NCBI GenBank assembly: GCA_014695345.1
Contig: JACJOC010000032.1
Location: 1 to 62,582, forward strand
DNA from: Cyanobacteria bacterium FACHB-471
Lineage (GTDB): Bacteria; Cyanobacteriota; Cyanobacteriia; Elainellales; Elainellaceae
Direction of reading: 5' to 3'
DNA: 62,582 nucleotides
Every line of letters begins with the position of its first letter. Position 1 is the first letter of the stretch. Position numbers and translations under genes: made by a program. This document shows, piece by piece, positions 1-9,002 of this stretch. A model generated the notes under the pieces. The model had not been told where the DNA came from and ran no database searches. It saw only the letters and a list, made by a program, of their open reading frames with translations.

Positions 1-50
1 TCGTCGGTCAAAGCAGGAGTGCTAGATAATGAGAGTGGGTAGCTCGTCAT
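1..50 (-). CDS. Possible start of a gene running off the left edge
   Basis: An ATG at 50 opens a frame reading MTSYPLSLSSTPALTD to the window edge. There is no convincing Shine-Dalgarno sequence and too little protein to identify. It lies just downstream of the broken amylase gene, so it could also be mobile-element or junk sequence. Confidence 0.2.
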   Translation of the reverse strand, partial: MTSYPLSLSSTPALTD

Positions 51-59
51 GGCTTGATT

Positions 60-548
60 TCAATGTGTTTGCCCTGACACTACCCCTTTCCTTAGCATTT
101 TGCGATCTACTGAGTCTAACTTCTCAATCACGTTTGTGTAGTGACCTTGATGATTATCTTGACTGCCGCGAAAGAAGTCAGAAACTAATAACTCATAAAT
201 GACTAATTCGTGATTCTCAGGCAAGGGTTTGTCATCGTGGTGCCACACATAGTCATCAACAATGCGTTCTCCATCCTTAATTCGGACTACTCCATTGCCG
301 GTGGATGCATCAATTTCTGTCACATAAGGGTCGTTGATTTCTACCCATTCGTCCGGCTCATGCGACCAGCTTTTGGACTGTATCTGAAATTTGTATTGAT
401 AAACGCCATCATCTAGCTCAACGGATATACGAAAATAGCCTTTATCATCTTTTTGCAGCGGAATTTCATTCCAGTCGGAGAATGAACCCATGAATACGGC
501 AGCGTTGTTGTGAGGCGCTAATAGTTTGAACTCAACTGAGGTTGACAT
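60..548 (-). pseudogene. N-terminal fragment of an alpha-amylase (CBM48-like domain plus start of the GH13 barrel)
   Basis: The product is 162 residues. Residues about 5-85 form a glycogen-binding/CBM48-like beta domain (AVFMGSFSDWN, GVYQYKFQI). Residues about 113-144 match the opening of a GH13 barrel (VIYELLVSDFFRG, GHYTNVIEKLD). GH13 enzymes then continue for about 400 more residues with the catalytic Asp/Glu/Asp. Here the match ends at EKLD and is followed by 18 unrelated residues and a stop. All catalytic residues are absent, so the protein cannot be an active amylase. The cause looks like a deletion or insertion near position 116. The fragment is convincing; whether it is still expressed is unknown. 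Confidence 0.8.
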
Positions 549-713
549 ATCCTATCTGTTAACAATGGAAGCAAATATTTATTTTTGTAGCAACGCACTC
601 AATACTATTAACTCTATATTCAGAACAGTTTCACGCCTGAACAACGTATATCTAAATGTAGTTTGTAATTTGCAATACAACCGCCTGGTCGTAGTCTGTC
701 AACAACCCACATT

Positions 714-787
714 AGGTTAAACAGATTCCACGACGCAGCAATATTTGTAAGGGCGCACCGCAGTGCGCCCCTATCCACTGCAACATC
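714..787 (+). repeat. Dispersed repeat family A, copy 1
   Basis: This segment has a central perfect hairpin (GGGCGCAC at 751-758, GTGCGCCC at 763-770) and flanks resembling the copies at 12648-12730 and 36810-36889 (CGACRCACCAATTTCTGTA-type left flank, CTGCAACAT right flank). It fills much of the space between the amylase fragment and the NTF2-like gene. Confidence 0.75.
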
Positions 788-802
788 TTCAGATTAGAAA
801 TA

Positions 803-907
803 CTATAGTGACGAATGGAAGTCGATCACAGGCTGAAGGAATAGGGCGATCGCCCCTACCACCACAAACGATAAAGTGACCCACAACAAAGTCAGATTAA
901 GTTGCAT
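803..907 (-). CDS. Possible 34-residue single-span membrane peptide
   Basis: An ATG at 907 follows an AGGAG Shine-Dalgarno with 5-nt spacing, which is stronger than for most genes here. The 34-residue product begins MQLNLTLLWVTLSF and continues as an unbroken hydrophobic stretch to about residue 26, ending PVIDFHSSL. The size and layout resemble the tiny single-helix subunits of cyanobacterial thylakoid complexes, but I do not recognise a named family. It sits 37 nt downstream of the NTF2-like gene on the same strand. Chance is possible at this length; the Shine-Dalgarno and the clean hydrophobic profile argue for a real gene. Confidence 0.5.
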   Translation of the reverse strand: MQLNLTLLWVTLSFVVVGAIALFLQPVIDFHSSL

Positions 908-944
908 TATCATCTCCTATTAGGAAAAACTACTTTTATTGCTT

Positions 945-1364
945 CTATCCATGCTTTGCGCCTTGGGGTAAAAAGGCAGCCGACTCATAGTAAGTGCGAA
1001 AGCGCTGTACCTTTCCGTGATTGAATTCCAATATGCTGACACCCCGATAAGTAATCTCATCCGATGTTGATAATGCTCCTTTTGAAACCCACTCTAAGAC
1101 TGAAGAATCGTTGGCTTCAACAACATGAGTAAATTCAGAATGGATACGGTCAAACACCGAAAGGTACTTTTGCCAAAATTGACGAGCGCCCTCTTTTCCT
1201 TTGAGGGGTTCTAGCATTGCAAGATTCGTTAGCTCTGCATCATTTGAGAATAGTTCGACGAGTGGTTCAACCTCACCTGTTTTCTCGATTTGTTGGAGCG
1301 TCTGCATAAAGTGTGAAGTTGCCTCACCGACTGTTGTTGCGTCGACTGTTGTTGTATAGGTCAT
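945..1364 (-). CDS. SnoaL/NTF2-like protein (ketosteroid isomerase fold)
   Basis: The 139-residue length and pattern fit the NTF2/SnoaL superfamily: an N-terminal helical part with ELFSNDAELTNL, then PLKGKEGARQFWQKYLSVFDRIHSEFTHVVEANDSSVLEW, then a strand near the C-terminus (GVSILEFNHGKVQRFRTYYE). Members are cone-shaped small-ligand enzymes or binding proteins, and the function of this one cannot be read from sequence. It lies about 70 nt downstream of the aldo/keto reductase on the same strand, so the two may be co-transcribed in a detoxification unit. Confidence 0.8.
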   Translation of the reverse strand: MTYTTTVDATTVGEATSHFMQTLQQIEKTGEVEPLVELFSNDAELTNLAMLEPLKGKEGARQFWQKYLSVFDRIHSEFTHVVEANDSSVLEWVSKGALSTSDEITYRGVSILEFNHGKVQRFRTYYESAAFLPQGAKHG

Positions 1365-1431
1365 ATCTGATTTCTAAGTTCTACAAAGTTCCAAAGGAAG
1401 CTGGATTTGAGTAATGTTCATGCTGTTAACC

Positions 1432-2373
1432 TTATCCTGCTGCCGACATCAGTTGTTGAAGGCGTTGAGGTTCTTCTCCCAGCCAGGCTGGATGTTGGGC
1501 AGTGCCATCAAAAATAGAGGAGGTTTTGAATGGCTCAAACTCACCTCTTGCTCCGGCTTCGGCTGTTTTGGTGAGTAACGCTTGTACCTGATCGTCTGTC
1601 ATAGGCTGAAAGGTTCGCACCGCTTCAAAGGCTTGCTCAAGATACTCCATGCTGTCCATGCCCGTGATGACAACGGAGGTGGGTAGATTTAGCGCATAGT
1701 GAAGACATTCGATCGGCGTTACTGTATTCGACCGGAGCAAAATTCCATTTGCCATACTTTTCATGCCTAAGATGCCAATGTTTTGTTTAACCAGTTCGGG
1801 CACGACGAGTTTGGCAAAACTGCGGTAATGGGCATCCATCACATTCAGTGGCATTTGAACTGTATCAAACTTGAAACCCTGCTGGTTTGCCACTTCCAAC
1901 ATGTGCAGATGAATGTAAGGGTCTTTGTGTCCAGTGAAGCCGATATAACGGAGTTTTCCTGCTTTCTGAGCTTCCAGGACAGCGGTATGAGCACCTTCCT
2001 CATCAAAAATACGATGAGGATCTTCAAATCGCAAAACTTCGTGATACTGCAATAGATCAACGTGCTCAACCTGTAATCGCTTGAGAGATTCATCAATCTG
2101 TTTGGCAGCTTCTGCTTTAGAGCGGCCGTCAATCTTAGTCATTAAGAATGCTTTGTCGCGATAGCCATCCCGAAGCGCTTTCCCCATACGAACTTCACTG
2201 GCTCCGTCGTTGTAATCCCAGCAGTTATCCATAAAGGTGATACCGCGATCGATCGCCGTGCGAACAATTCGGGTTGCCAAGTCTTCATCTACATGCTTTA
2301 AGCTGAGATGCCATCCCCCCAGTCCGATCGCAGAAACCTGCTCTCCCGTACTGCCAAGTTCTCGATATAACAT
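1432..2373 (-). CDS. Aldo/keto reductase
   Basis: This is an NADPH-dependent oxidoreductase of the aldo/keto reductase superfamily. The characteristic start MLYRELGSTGEQVSAIGLGG is followed by the catalytic tetrad in order: Asp and Tyr in DNCWDYNDG, Lys in TKIDGRS and His in LLQYHEV. I placed the start at the ATG at 2373 because the family begins with M-x-Y-R-x-L-G. In-frame ATGs at 2400 and 2457 would add up to 28 unconserved residues, and none of the three has a strong Shine-Dalgarno. The C-terminal part (TGMDSMEYLEQA) fits the cofactor-binding loop. The substrate is unknown. Confidence 0.9.
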   Translation of the reverse strand: MLYRELGSTGEQVSAIGLGGWHLSLKHVDEDLATRIVRTAIDRGITFMDNCWDYNDGASEVRMGKALRDGYRDKAFLMTKIDGRSKAEAAKQIDESLKRLQVEHVDLLQYHEVLRFEDPHRIFDEEGAHTAVLEAQKAGKLRYIGFTGHKDPYIHLHMLEVANQQGFKFDTVQMPLNVMDAHYRSFAKLVVPELVKQNIGILGMKSMANGILLRSNTVTPIECLHYALNLPTSVVITGMDSMEYLEQAFEAVRTFQPMTDDQVQALLTKTAEAGARGEFEPFKTSSIFDGTAQHPAWLGEEPQRLQQLMSAAG

Positions 2374-2538
2374 CTCTGAATTTAATCTATTTTCTATCAT
2401 TTTCTTTACCAACAAGTTTGCTGATCGCTGCCAACAGTAAGTAATTGAAGCATTCAATTATTTAGGGCAAAGTGAGCGACACACTAGAGTTAATCGCTCA
2501 CTTTACCGATCATGTACTTCCGCGATGGGCTAATTACC

Positions 2539-2669
2539 TGATTGACAAATCTTCTGATGTAGGTTGGGTAGAGCAAAGCGTAACCCAACTCCTGCCTCGA
2601 TTCTGTTGGGTTCCGCGATGCTTCACCCAACCTACGGGATATCAGTAGTTTTAGGAGTCTTGTCAATCA
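2539..2669. repeat. MITE-like palindromic element
   Basis: A 10-bp terminal inverted repeat TGATTGACAA lies at 2539-2548 and, inverted, at 2660-2669. Inside are nested palindromes: GTAGGTTGGGT near 2559 pairs with ACCCAACCTAC at 2625-2635, and an inner AACCCAAC/GTTGGGTT pair. No coding capacity is present. Elements with this GTAGGTTGGGT core are a common class of bacterial interspersed repeat. Confidence 0.7.
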
Positions 2670-2758
2670 ACCAGGGCTAACCACTGTTCATGTTCCTCAA
2701 TTCATAGCTTTTGAGCTTTATGACTTTGAAAGGTGAAGCAATGCGGTTACTTGTTGGC

Positions 2759-3553
2759 TTAGCTGGGTTCTGTCAGTTGACGATGCAGTTCAGCGTTGAG
2801 CGTATCTGGCAAAACCTTGCTCATGTTGCCCTGAAGCTTGGTCATGGTCGACCCTGCGACAATCGAATCTTTGCCGGTCATCAATGCCTCAAACCCTTGC
2901 TTGGCCACCTCAGCCGGATCGTCTTTTTTGTTGGCACCTACCCTGGTATCATCCATTCCAGCCCGGTGAAAGAAGTTGGTGTCTGTCGGACCTGGCATCA
3001 GCGAAGTAACCGTAACCCCGGTGTGCTTTAACTCGTTGCGAAGTCCTTCGGCAAAGGAGTGAATGAACGCTTTGGACGCAGCGTAGACGGCTTCAAAGGG
3101 TCCAGGCATGAGGGCAGCGATCGAGGAGGTAAACAAAACCCGTCCTTTGCCACGATCGACCATATCTTTCACTACTCGCTTAGCCAGGTGAACTGACGAC
3201 ACGACGTTTAGATTGATCAGGTTGAGTTCGTCGTTTAACTCCGTTTCATGAGAAAACTCACCCCCGACCCCAACTCCTGCATTGATGGCGATCGCCTCTA
3301 CAGGCCGCCCCATCGACCGGATTTTGCTGTAAAGCGTCTCAACCCCTTCATAGGTAGCCAGATCGGCCTGGACTGTTTCAACGTTTGCACCAAATTGCTT
3401 GAATGCTTGAGCCGCTTCATTGATACTGGCTCCAGTTGCGGTCACCAGCAAGTCAAAGCCTTTTTGAGCAAACTGCCTGGCGAGTTCATAACCGATGCCA
3501 TTAGAGGCACCCGTCACAACGGCCAGGGGGCGAGTTAGTGAACTATTCGTCAT
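2759..3553 (-). CDS. Short-chain dehydrogenase/reductase (SDR)
   Basis: The protein is a 264-residue classical SDR. The cofactor-binding motif TGASNGIGYELA is near residue 14, an NAG-type motif appears as AINAGVGVGG, and the catalytic Ser (FTSSIAAL) and Tyr-x3-Lys (YAASK) are present. The start at 3553 has GAGG 9 nt upstream. SDRs of this shape reduce or oxidise alcohols and carbonyls with NAD(P)H; the substrate is not evident. The gene stands alone, downstream of the MITE-like element and on the same strand as the aldo/keto reductase. Confidence 0.9.
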   Translation of the reverse strand: MTNSSLTRPLAVVTGASNGIGYELARQFAQKGFDLLVTATGASINEAAQAFKQFGANVETVQADLATYEGVETLYSKIRSMGRPVEAIAINAGVGVGGEFSHETELNDELNLINLNVVSSVHLAKRVVKDMVDRGKGRVLFTSSIAALMPGPFEAVYAASKAFIHSFAEGLRNELKHTGVTVTSLMPGPTDTNFFHRAGMDDTRVGANKKDDPAEVAKQGFEALMTGKDSIVAGSTMTKLQGNMSKVLPDTLNAELHRQLTEPS

Positions 3554-3906
3554 GGTCTAAATCCTCGTCTAAATTCTCTGCGGGAATTCGATCTTTAAAG
3601 GGTTGCCAGTTGTGAGGGATAGTGAAACCTGCTCTACAACCGCAAGCCAATAGCCGTGTAATAAATAGCAGTGCAATAAATTGCTTAAAGCTGTTTTGCT
3701 CTGAGCAAGATTTGAGACAGAGATATAGGCAGCAGTATGTGCCTTTAGCCTTTTGTCGATCCTAAAGAGGCAGTTGGGTTGCTGCGTCTTTCCAACGACG
3801 TATCCGTATCAATTGTGTCTTTCTCGAAAGCTGCCCTTAGCTGTCGTGCAACCTCTGCCCTAGGAATGTAGGTAAAGTTACACCCTCTGCCCTATGATGC
3901 AAGCCA
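3554..3906. other. Intergenic region, no gene seen
   Basis: These 353 bp separate the SDR start from a small plus-strand frame. They must hold the SDR promoter and possibly that of the downstream plus-strand genes. I see no convincing coding frame, RNA gene or strong terminator. Confidence 0.5.
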
Positions 3907-4080
3907 ATGTCCCTCACAAAATTCCTGCCCATTCCAGACTTGGCTTGTCACCTCCAACAGTATCTCAACTCCCAGGAGAAATCTGCTGCAGAACTAGACA
4001 TTTCCCCTAAGGCTGTGAATTGCTGGGAGCAAAGGCACTGTATGTCTTTACCGATGGCACTAACGCTGGTCAGATTATGA
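3907..4080 (+). CDS. Small helix-turn-helix-like protein (57 aa), possibly a remnant
   Basis: An ATG at 3907, just after an in-frame stop at 3895, opens a 57-residue frame. The stretch SQEKSAAELDISPKAVNCWE followed by MSLPMALTLVRL has the layout of a Cro/XRE-type helix-turn-helix (sQ-x-x-sAxELxIsxxaVxxWE, then PmALxLv). That suggests a DNA-binding domain, either a complete mini-regulator or the end of a decayed one. It lies 72 bp upstream of the hybrid kinase on the same strand. There is no clear Shine-Dalgarno. Either reading is plausible. Confidence 0.4.
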   Translation: MSLTKFLPIPDLACHLQQYLNSQEKSAAELDISPKAVNCWEQRHCMSLPMALTLVRL

Positions 4081-4152
4081 AATCGAACTTGAAATCGATC
4101 GGCGAACCCAGGAAGAACCTGTTAAGGCAGTCTTCTTCAAAAGGAGAAAGGG

Positions 4153-7100
4153 ATGTCTAAAACATCGTCCTCTGTGAGTTTAGAGGACATTCTAATTACG
4201 GAGGCGTTAGCTCAGAGATCGCTTCGAGCCGCAAACCTGGAGGCTGAGACTCAAGCCCTTCATACGCTGGCGCAGCAGCTAGCAGCACAGTCACAAACCA
4301 TGCTAAGAACGCTGGTGACTGTGGCGAGAGATTTGTGCCAGGCAGGAACCGCCGGGGTGAGCTTACTAGAGGTCACTGCTGAGGGGGAGGAAGTCTTTCG
4401 TTGGATTGCGGTTACCGGAGCTTTAGCTGACCATGAGGGAGAAATACTGTCGAAAAGCCTTTGTCCTTGCGGTGTCTGTCTAGACCACAAAGCCCCTCAA
4501 CTCTATACCTATCCTGAACGTTACTTCACCCACCTGCATTCTTTTCAACATCCTTTTGTTGAAGAACTCGTCTTGCCGCTCCGGGTAAACGATCAGCCGC
4601 TCGGTACTCTCTGGGTTTTGTCTCATACTGAGCAGCAACGGTTTGACTGGGGCGATCAGCGCTTAATGACCAGCCTTGCGGGCTTTGCAGCAGCAGCTTT
4701 GCAGAGTCTAAGCCTGTATCAGAAGGCTGAAGCAAGTTTGCTGCCACGAGAAACGGAACTGAGATCGATCACGAATGTTATCCCCGCTTCTATTGCCTTT
4801 GTTGATTCTGAGCAGAGATATCGCTTTACCACCCAGAAGTACGAAGAATGGTTTGGGGGTTTTGTAACCAACCTTTGTGGCAAGGCAATCCAGGAAGTGT
4901 TAGGTGAAACGGTGTATGCCACCCTTCGCCCTTATGTAGAGCAAGTCCTGACAGGAGAGCAAGTCACATTCGAGCGTGAGGTTTTGCTTCAAGATGGCAG
5001 AATCCGTCATGTAGAGGCAACCTACGTGCCTCAGTTTGCAGCGTCAGGCAGCGTTGAGGGTTTTGTGGCGTTGATTAGCGATATTAGCGAACAACAAAAC
5101 GCCTTGCGGGGTCGCAGGCAAGCGGAAGAGGCATTGCGAGAGAGTGAAGAGTTAAAGCAAAGCATCTTGGAGAGCAGCAAAGACTGCATCAAGGTTTTAG
5201 CGTTGACTAGTGAAATTCTCTATATCAGTAAAGGTGGGCTATGCCTTTTAGAAATTGATGATCCGTCCTCCATCCTCAATACCATTTGGACTGACCGTTG
5301 GCAGGGTGAAGACCATGAAAAAGCAAAAGCTGCGATCGCCGCTGCCAAAATGGGAAACACAGGTCAATTTCAAGGCTATCTCCCTACTGCTAAGGGCACA
5401 CCCAAATGGTGGGATACCATTGTTACACCCGTGCGTGATGCCGCTGGACAGGTTGTGCAACTGGTAGCAATTTCACGGGATATTACCGAAGCAAAGCGGG
5501 CTGAAGCCGAACGTCAGCATGCAGAAATGGCGCTGCGAGAAGCGCACGTGCAGTTAGAGTCTGCGCTGGCAGCAGGAGCGATTTACATCTGGCGTTGGAA
5601 TATCCCTGTCGATCGTGTTGTGGTAAACGGAGCGTTTGCTTATTTGTTTGGGGTTGACCCAGACATTGCGACAACTGAGGGATTGCCGCTTGAGTTCTTT
5701 GTCCAGTCCATCCATGAAGAAGACCGCCCTCGCGTTTCTGCTGCGATTCAGCAGGCAATCGAAACAGGCAGGGAATATGCGGCTGAGTACCGCATTCAAA
5801 CGACTTGTGGAGAAGAGCGTTGGCTCAGGGCACGGGGACGAGTTGAATATGATGCAACAGGCAAACCCATTTCCTTTCCGGGTGCCTTGATTGATATTAC
5901 CGATCGCAAACAGGCAGAAGAATCCTTGAAGCAGCTTTCCACCGAGCTGGAGCAACAGCTCCAAAAGTTTGATGCCGTTGCGTCTTCTGTGCCAGATTTT
6001 ATCTACACCTTTGATTTGTCAGGACGGTTCACCTACGCCAATCAGCCCTTGCTTGACCTTTGGCAAAAAACGCTGTACCAAGCGGTGGGCAAAAACTTCT
6101 TTGAACTCGATTATCCAACCGAGCTAGCCGCACGTCTGCAAAAGAAAATTCAGGACGTGATCGCTACGCGTCAGCCGCTCAAAGACGAGTCATCTTACAC
6201 AACCGCGTTTGGCACCAGAGCTTACGAAGATATCTTTGTGCCGATCTTCAACCCAGATGGCACTGTGCAAGCGGTAGCGGGAACAACTCGTGACATTACC
6301 GATCGCAAGCAAATTGAGATTGAGCGAGAGCAAATCTTACAGCGAGAACAAGCCGCACGAGAAGCGGCTGAACGGGTCAACCGGATTAAAGACGAGTTTT
6401 TGGCCGTCCTATCGCATGAGTTGCGATCGCCACTTAACCCAATTCTGGGATGGATTCAGATGATTCGCAGAGGCAATCTTGACACAGCCAAAACTGAAAA
6501 AGCCTGGAAGACGATCGAGCGTAATGCCAGGCTGCAAGCCCAACTGGTTGATGATCTGCTAGATGTCTCTCGAATTTTGCAAGGCAAGCTCAGTTTGAGG
6601 GTGGGTCAGGTTCCCTTAGCTGCGACCATTCGAGCCGCCATTGAAACGGTGCAACTAGCAGCCCAGGCTAAGTCAATCGAGATAGAAGCAACGCTGGACA
6701 CTAAGATTCCATCGGTTTTGGGAGACTCAACCCGTTTGCAACAGGTGATCTGGAATCTGCTCTCAAACGCAGTTAAATTTACACCGGAAGCGGGCCAGGT
6801 CACTGTGCGATTAGAACAGTTGGATCACCATGCTCAAATCAAGGTGAGCGATACAGGCGTTGGCATTCACCCAAGCTTTTTGCCGTGCGTGTTTGAATGT
6901 TTCCAGCAGGCTGACAGCGCAACGACTCGCCGATTTGGGGGACTGGGGTTAGGACTGGCGATCGTGCGTCAGATTGTCGAGGCACATGGGGGAACGGTGT
7001 TGGCAGACAGCCCTGGAGAAGGACAGGGTGCAACCTTTACCGTGAGACTGCCGCTTACGTCTGCTCAGCCCACAGCAGAGCTAGACCGGCAGCCTTTAGA

Positions 7101-7515
7101 GGATTCTTTTGATTTGCAAGGCACCCAAATTTTAGTGGTTGATAATGAGCCAGATGCTTTGGAGTTTGCTGCTTTTGTGCTGGAGCAAGCGGGTGCTGAA
7201 GTCTTATCGACGACCTCCGCAGACGAAGCCCTAGCTCTGTTATCTCAATCGACACCCGACGTGTTGCTCAGCGATATTGGAATGCCAGATATGGATGGCT
7301 ATACCCTGCTGCGGCGAGTCAGGTTACTCCCACCCGATCAGGGCGGACAGATTCCGGCGATCGCCCTAACCGCATACGCCGCAGAAATCGACCATCAGCA
7401 AGCCATCAAAGCGGGCTTTCAGCGGCATGTTGCCAAGCCCGTTGAGCCGGAGGCATTAATTAGAACCGTTGCGACTTTGGTACAGCAACAGCAGCAACAG
7501 AATGGACAGCATTAA
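4153..7515 (+). CDS. Hybrid sensor histidine kinase: GAF, about four PAS, HisKA, HATPase, receiver
   Basis: This 1120-residue sensor has a strong AAGGAG Shine-Dalgarno 6 nt before the ATG. In order: a GAF domain (about 40-190, with LCPCGVCLDH), four PAS domains with PAC tails (about 200-320, 330-450, 460-590, 605-725; recurrent DITDRKQAE-type linkers), HisKA with phospho-acceptor H755 (AVLSHELRSPLNPILGW), HATPase with N box NLLSNAVKF and G boxes DTGVGI and GLGLGLAIV, then a receiver domain with Asp1041 (LLSDIGMPDMDG). There is no membrane segment, so it should be cytoplasmic and sense small ligands or redox state. No separate cognate regulator is adjacent except the degenerate receiver encoded convergently, whose stop overlaps this one by 4 nt. 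Confidence 0.95.
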   Translation: MSKTSSSVSLEDILITEALAQRSLRAANLEAETQALHTLAQQLAAQSQTMLRTLVTVARDLCQAGTAGVSLLEVTAEGEEVFRWIAVTGALADHEGEILSKSLCPCGVCLDHKAPQLYTYPERYFTHLHSFQHPFVEELVLPLRVNDQPLGTLWVLSHTEQQRFDWGDQRLMTSLAGFAAAALQSLSLYQKAEASLLPRETELRSITNVIPASIAFVDSEQRYRFTTQKYEEWFGGFVTNLCGKAIQEVLGETVYATLRPYVEQVLTGEQVTFEREVLLQDGRIRHVEATYVPQFAASGSVEGFVALISDISEQQNALRGRRQAEEALRESEELKQSILESSKDCIKVLALTSEILYISKGGLCLLEIDDPSSILNTIWTDRWQGEDHEKAKAAIAAAKMGNTGQFQGYLPTAKGTPKWWDTIVTPVRDAAGQVVQLVAISRDITEAKRAEAERQHAEMALREAHVQLESALAAGAIYIWRWNIPVDRVVVNGAFAYLFGVDPDIATTEGLPLEFFVQSIHEEDRPRVSAAIQQAIETGREYAAEYRIQTTCGEERWLRARGRVEYDATGKPISFPGALIDITDRKQAEESLKQLSTELEQQLQKFDAVASSVPDFIYTFDLSGRFTYANQPLLDLWQKTLYQAVGKNFFELDYPTELAARLQKKIQDVIATRQPLKDESSYTTAFGTRAYEDIFVPIFNPDGTVQAVAGTTRDITDRKQIEIEREQILQREQAAREAAERVNRIKDEFLAVLSHELRSPLNPILGWIQMIRRGNLDTAKTEKAWKTIERNARLQAQLVDDLLDVSRILQGKLSLRVGQVPLAATIRAAIETVQLAAQAKSIEIEATLDTKIPSVLGDSTRLQQVIWNLLSNAVKFTPEAGQVTVRLEQLDHHAQIKVSDTGVGIHPSFLPCVFECFQQADSATTRRFGGLGLGLAIVRQIVEAHGGTVLADSPGEGQGATFTVRLPLTSAQPTAELDRQPLEDSFDLQGTQILVVDNEPDALEFAAFVLEQAGAEVLSTTSADEALALLSQSTPDVLLSDIGMPDMDGYTLLRRVRLLPPDQGGQIPAIALTAYAAEIDHQQAIKAGFQRHVAKPVEPEALIRTVATLVQQQQQQNGQH

Positions 7516-7913
7516 TAGACCGGACATAGCTGCTGGAGGATGCGCTTTAACTGTTGCCCGTCTTCTAGATAGGTCACATACTCATTGTCGCCCATCTGAA
7601 TGTTTTGCCCTTCGAGGTCTGCCCCATACCGCTCTGCCATGACGATAATGGGCGTGCGACTGTCGAGGACTGTGTTTTGACGAATCCTGTGTCCGATCGC
7701 CATCCACCGATCAATCGTTTCTCCGATCTGGCTAATCAAAATCAGGTCAAAGCGATCGCCTTTTCCCTGAGTTCGTTCAAGGGCATCCACTTCATCAAGC
7801 GCTAGCGTCACTAGATAGCCCCAGGTTTGGAGGTTATGCTTTAAGAGCGGTCGGGCATCATCGTCTGAGTCAAGGACAAAAATGCGAGGGGATGGTGTGA
7901 GTAGCTGGTTCAT
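7512..7913 (-). CDS. Stand-alone degenerate receiver (pseudo-response-regulator)
   Basis: About 133 residues with a CheY-like fold: the acidic pocket is retained (VLDSDDDARPLL), but the position that normally carries the phospho-acceptor Asp reads LILISQIG, with Ser. The conserved Thr/Lys end is also altered (IIVMAERYG, EYVTYLEDG). It probably acts as a phosphorylation-independent partner. I chose the ATG at 7913; an in-frame TTG at 7928 is also possible. It is convergent with the hybrid kinase and overlaps it by 4 nt, and is about 58 nt downstream of a Crp-like gene on the same strand. Confidence 0.7.
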   Translation of the reverse strand: MNQLLTPSPRIFVLDSDDDARPLLKHNLQTWGYLVTLALDEVDALERTQGKGDRFDLILISQIGETIDRWMAIGHRIRQNTVLDSRTPIIVMAERYGADLEGQNIQMGDNEYVTYLEDGQQLKRILQQLCPVY

Positions 7914-7970
7914 CTCTTTGGTTGCCAATGAAATGATATAACGCTGAGAAAGACGGGATGAATCGCTCCG

Positions 7971-8669
7971 TTATTGCTGTCCTAGCAAGCGATTGTATTC
8001 AGCCTTAACCGTTCTGAAACACTCGCAGGCAGAGGCTTCTAGCCCAGCCTGGTTGATAATCTGGACATTTCCTCGACGATATTGAATCAGTTTCCGCTCC
8101 TGAAGCTTTTGCGCCACCTGCGTCACACCTGCCCGTCGCACACCCAGCATCGTAGCCATAAACTCCTGTGTTAGAGGTAGATGGTCGGAGTGAATTCGCT
8201 CCTGCGTTTCAAGCAGCCAGCGCGGTAGGCGTTGTTCTAGCGTGTGCAGAGAGTTGCAGGCCGCCGTTTGAGAAACCTGTGCCAGAAATGCTTGGGTATA
8301 GCGCAACAGTAAATCGTGTAGCTCACCGTTGCGGTCAAACTCCTGCCGCAGAGCTTGAGCACCAATTTTCATCGCATCACCTGCAACCTGGACGGTGTAT
8401 TCTGTTTGGGTACTTTCCTCTTTACCCATAAAAGCGTTAACACCCAACACATCTCGGCTACCAGCCATCCCCACTTCTGCGGTTGCACCATCTTGCATCG
8501 TGATTGTGATAGAGAAAAGGCAGTTGATCGGAAAATAAAGGAGGGATATTGGTTCACCAGGGGCATGGATGAGCGTACCCTGCTTTAAGCTGACACGATC
8601 GAGATGAGGCGCGAGGCGATCGCGCACATCCGCAGAGAGAGCAGCCAATATTTGATTTTCAGCAGTCAT
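7971..8669 (-). CDS. Crp/Fnr family transcriptional regulator (copy 1)
   Basis: The 232-residue protein has an N-terminal cyclic-nucleotide-binding-like beta barrel (about 20-120, GTLIHAPGEPISLLYFPINCLFS) and a C-terminal winged helix (about 150-215, LTQEFMATMLGVRRAGVTQVAQKLQ). The cNMP phosphate-binding signature of true Crp (GE-x-A) is not obvious, so the ligand is uncertain. GAGG lies 5 nt before the ATG. It is a close paralogue of the gene at 9003-9740, with near-identical helix-turn-helix residues, implying a tandem duplication and possibly shared targets. Confidence 0.9.
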   Translation of the reverse strand: MTAENQILAALSADVRDRLAPHLDRVSLKQGTLIHAPGEPISLLYFPINCLFSITITMQDGATAEVGMAGSRDVLGVNAFMGKEESTQTEYTVQVAGDAMKIGAQALRQEFDRNGELHDLLLRYTQAFLAQVSQTAACNSLHTLEQRLPRWLLETQERIHSDHLPLTQEFMATMLGVRRAGVTQVAQKLQERKLIQYRRGNVQIINQAGLEASACECFRTVKAEYNRLLGQQ

Positions 8670-9002
8670 AATAACCTCAAAGGATTACGAAGAGGCTTTT
8701 CATAAAATGCATCTTGGTATGGGCAGGTCTAACAGCCCAGATTTTGGATAAGATCCAAGGCTCAACAGTAAAACCTGTCCTATGATAATTTTGGTTGATT
8801 AGAGAGACTCGATACAACAGGCAAGGGTTGTATTTAGGGGTGTGTTTAGTGATACAAGCTATTGTTGCAATCAACTTACCAACGTCTAACAGTTTGGATA
8901 AGTGTTTGCAAAATCCCGCTTCAAGCGCATAAGTGCGATCGCGCTTCTCAGCACATGGGTTTCCTGGCTCATTTCCTGCTTGCTTTGCCCAAAACTGTGG
9001 CG
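8670..9002. other. Intergenic region between the two Crp/Fnr paralogues
   Basis: These 333 bp hold the promoter of the downstream Crp/Fnr gene. A minus-strand frame of 65 codons inside has no recognisable features and I do not call it. No repeat or RNA gene is evident. Confidence 0.5.

Noticed and set aside
8677-8874. Minus-strand 65-codon frame between the two Crp/Fnr genes
   Set aside because: No features, poor start context, likely noncoding.
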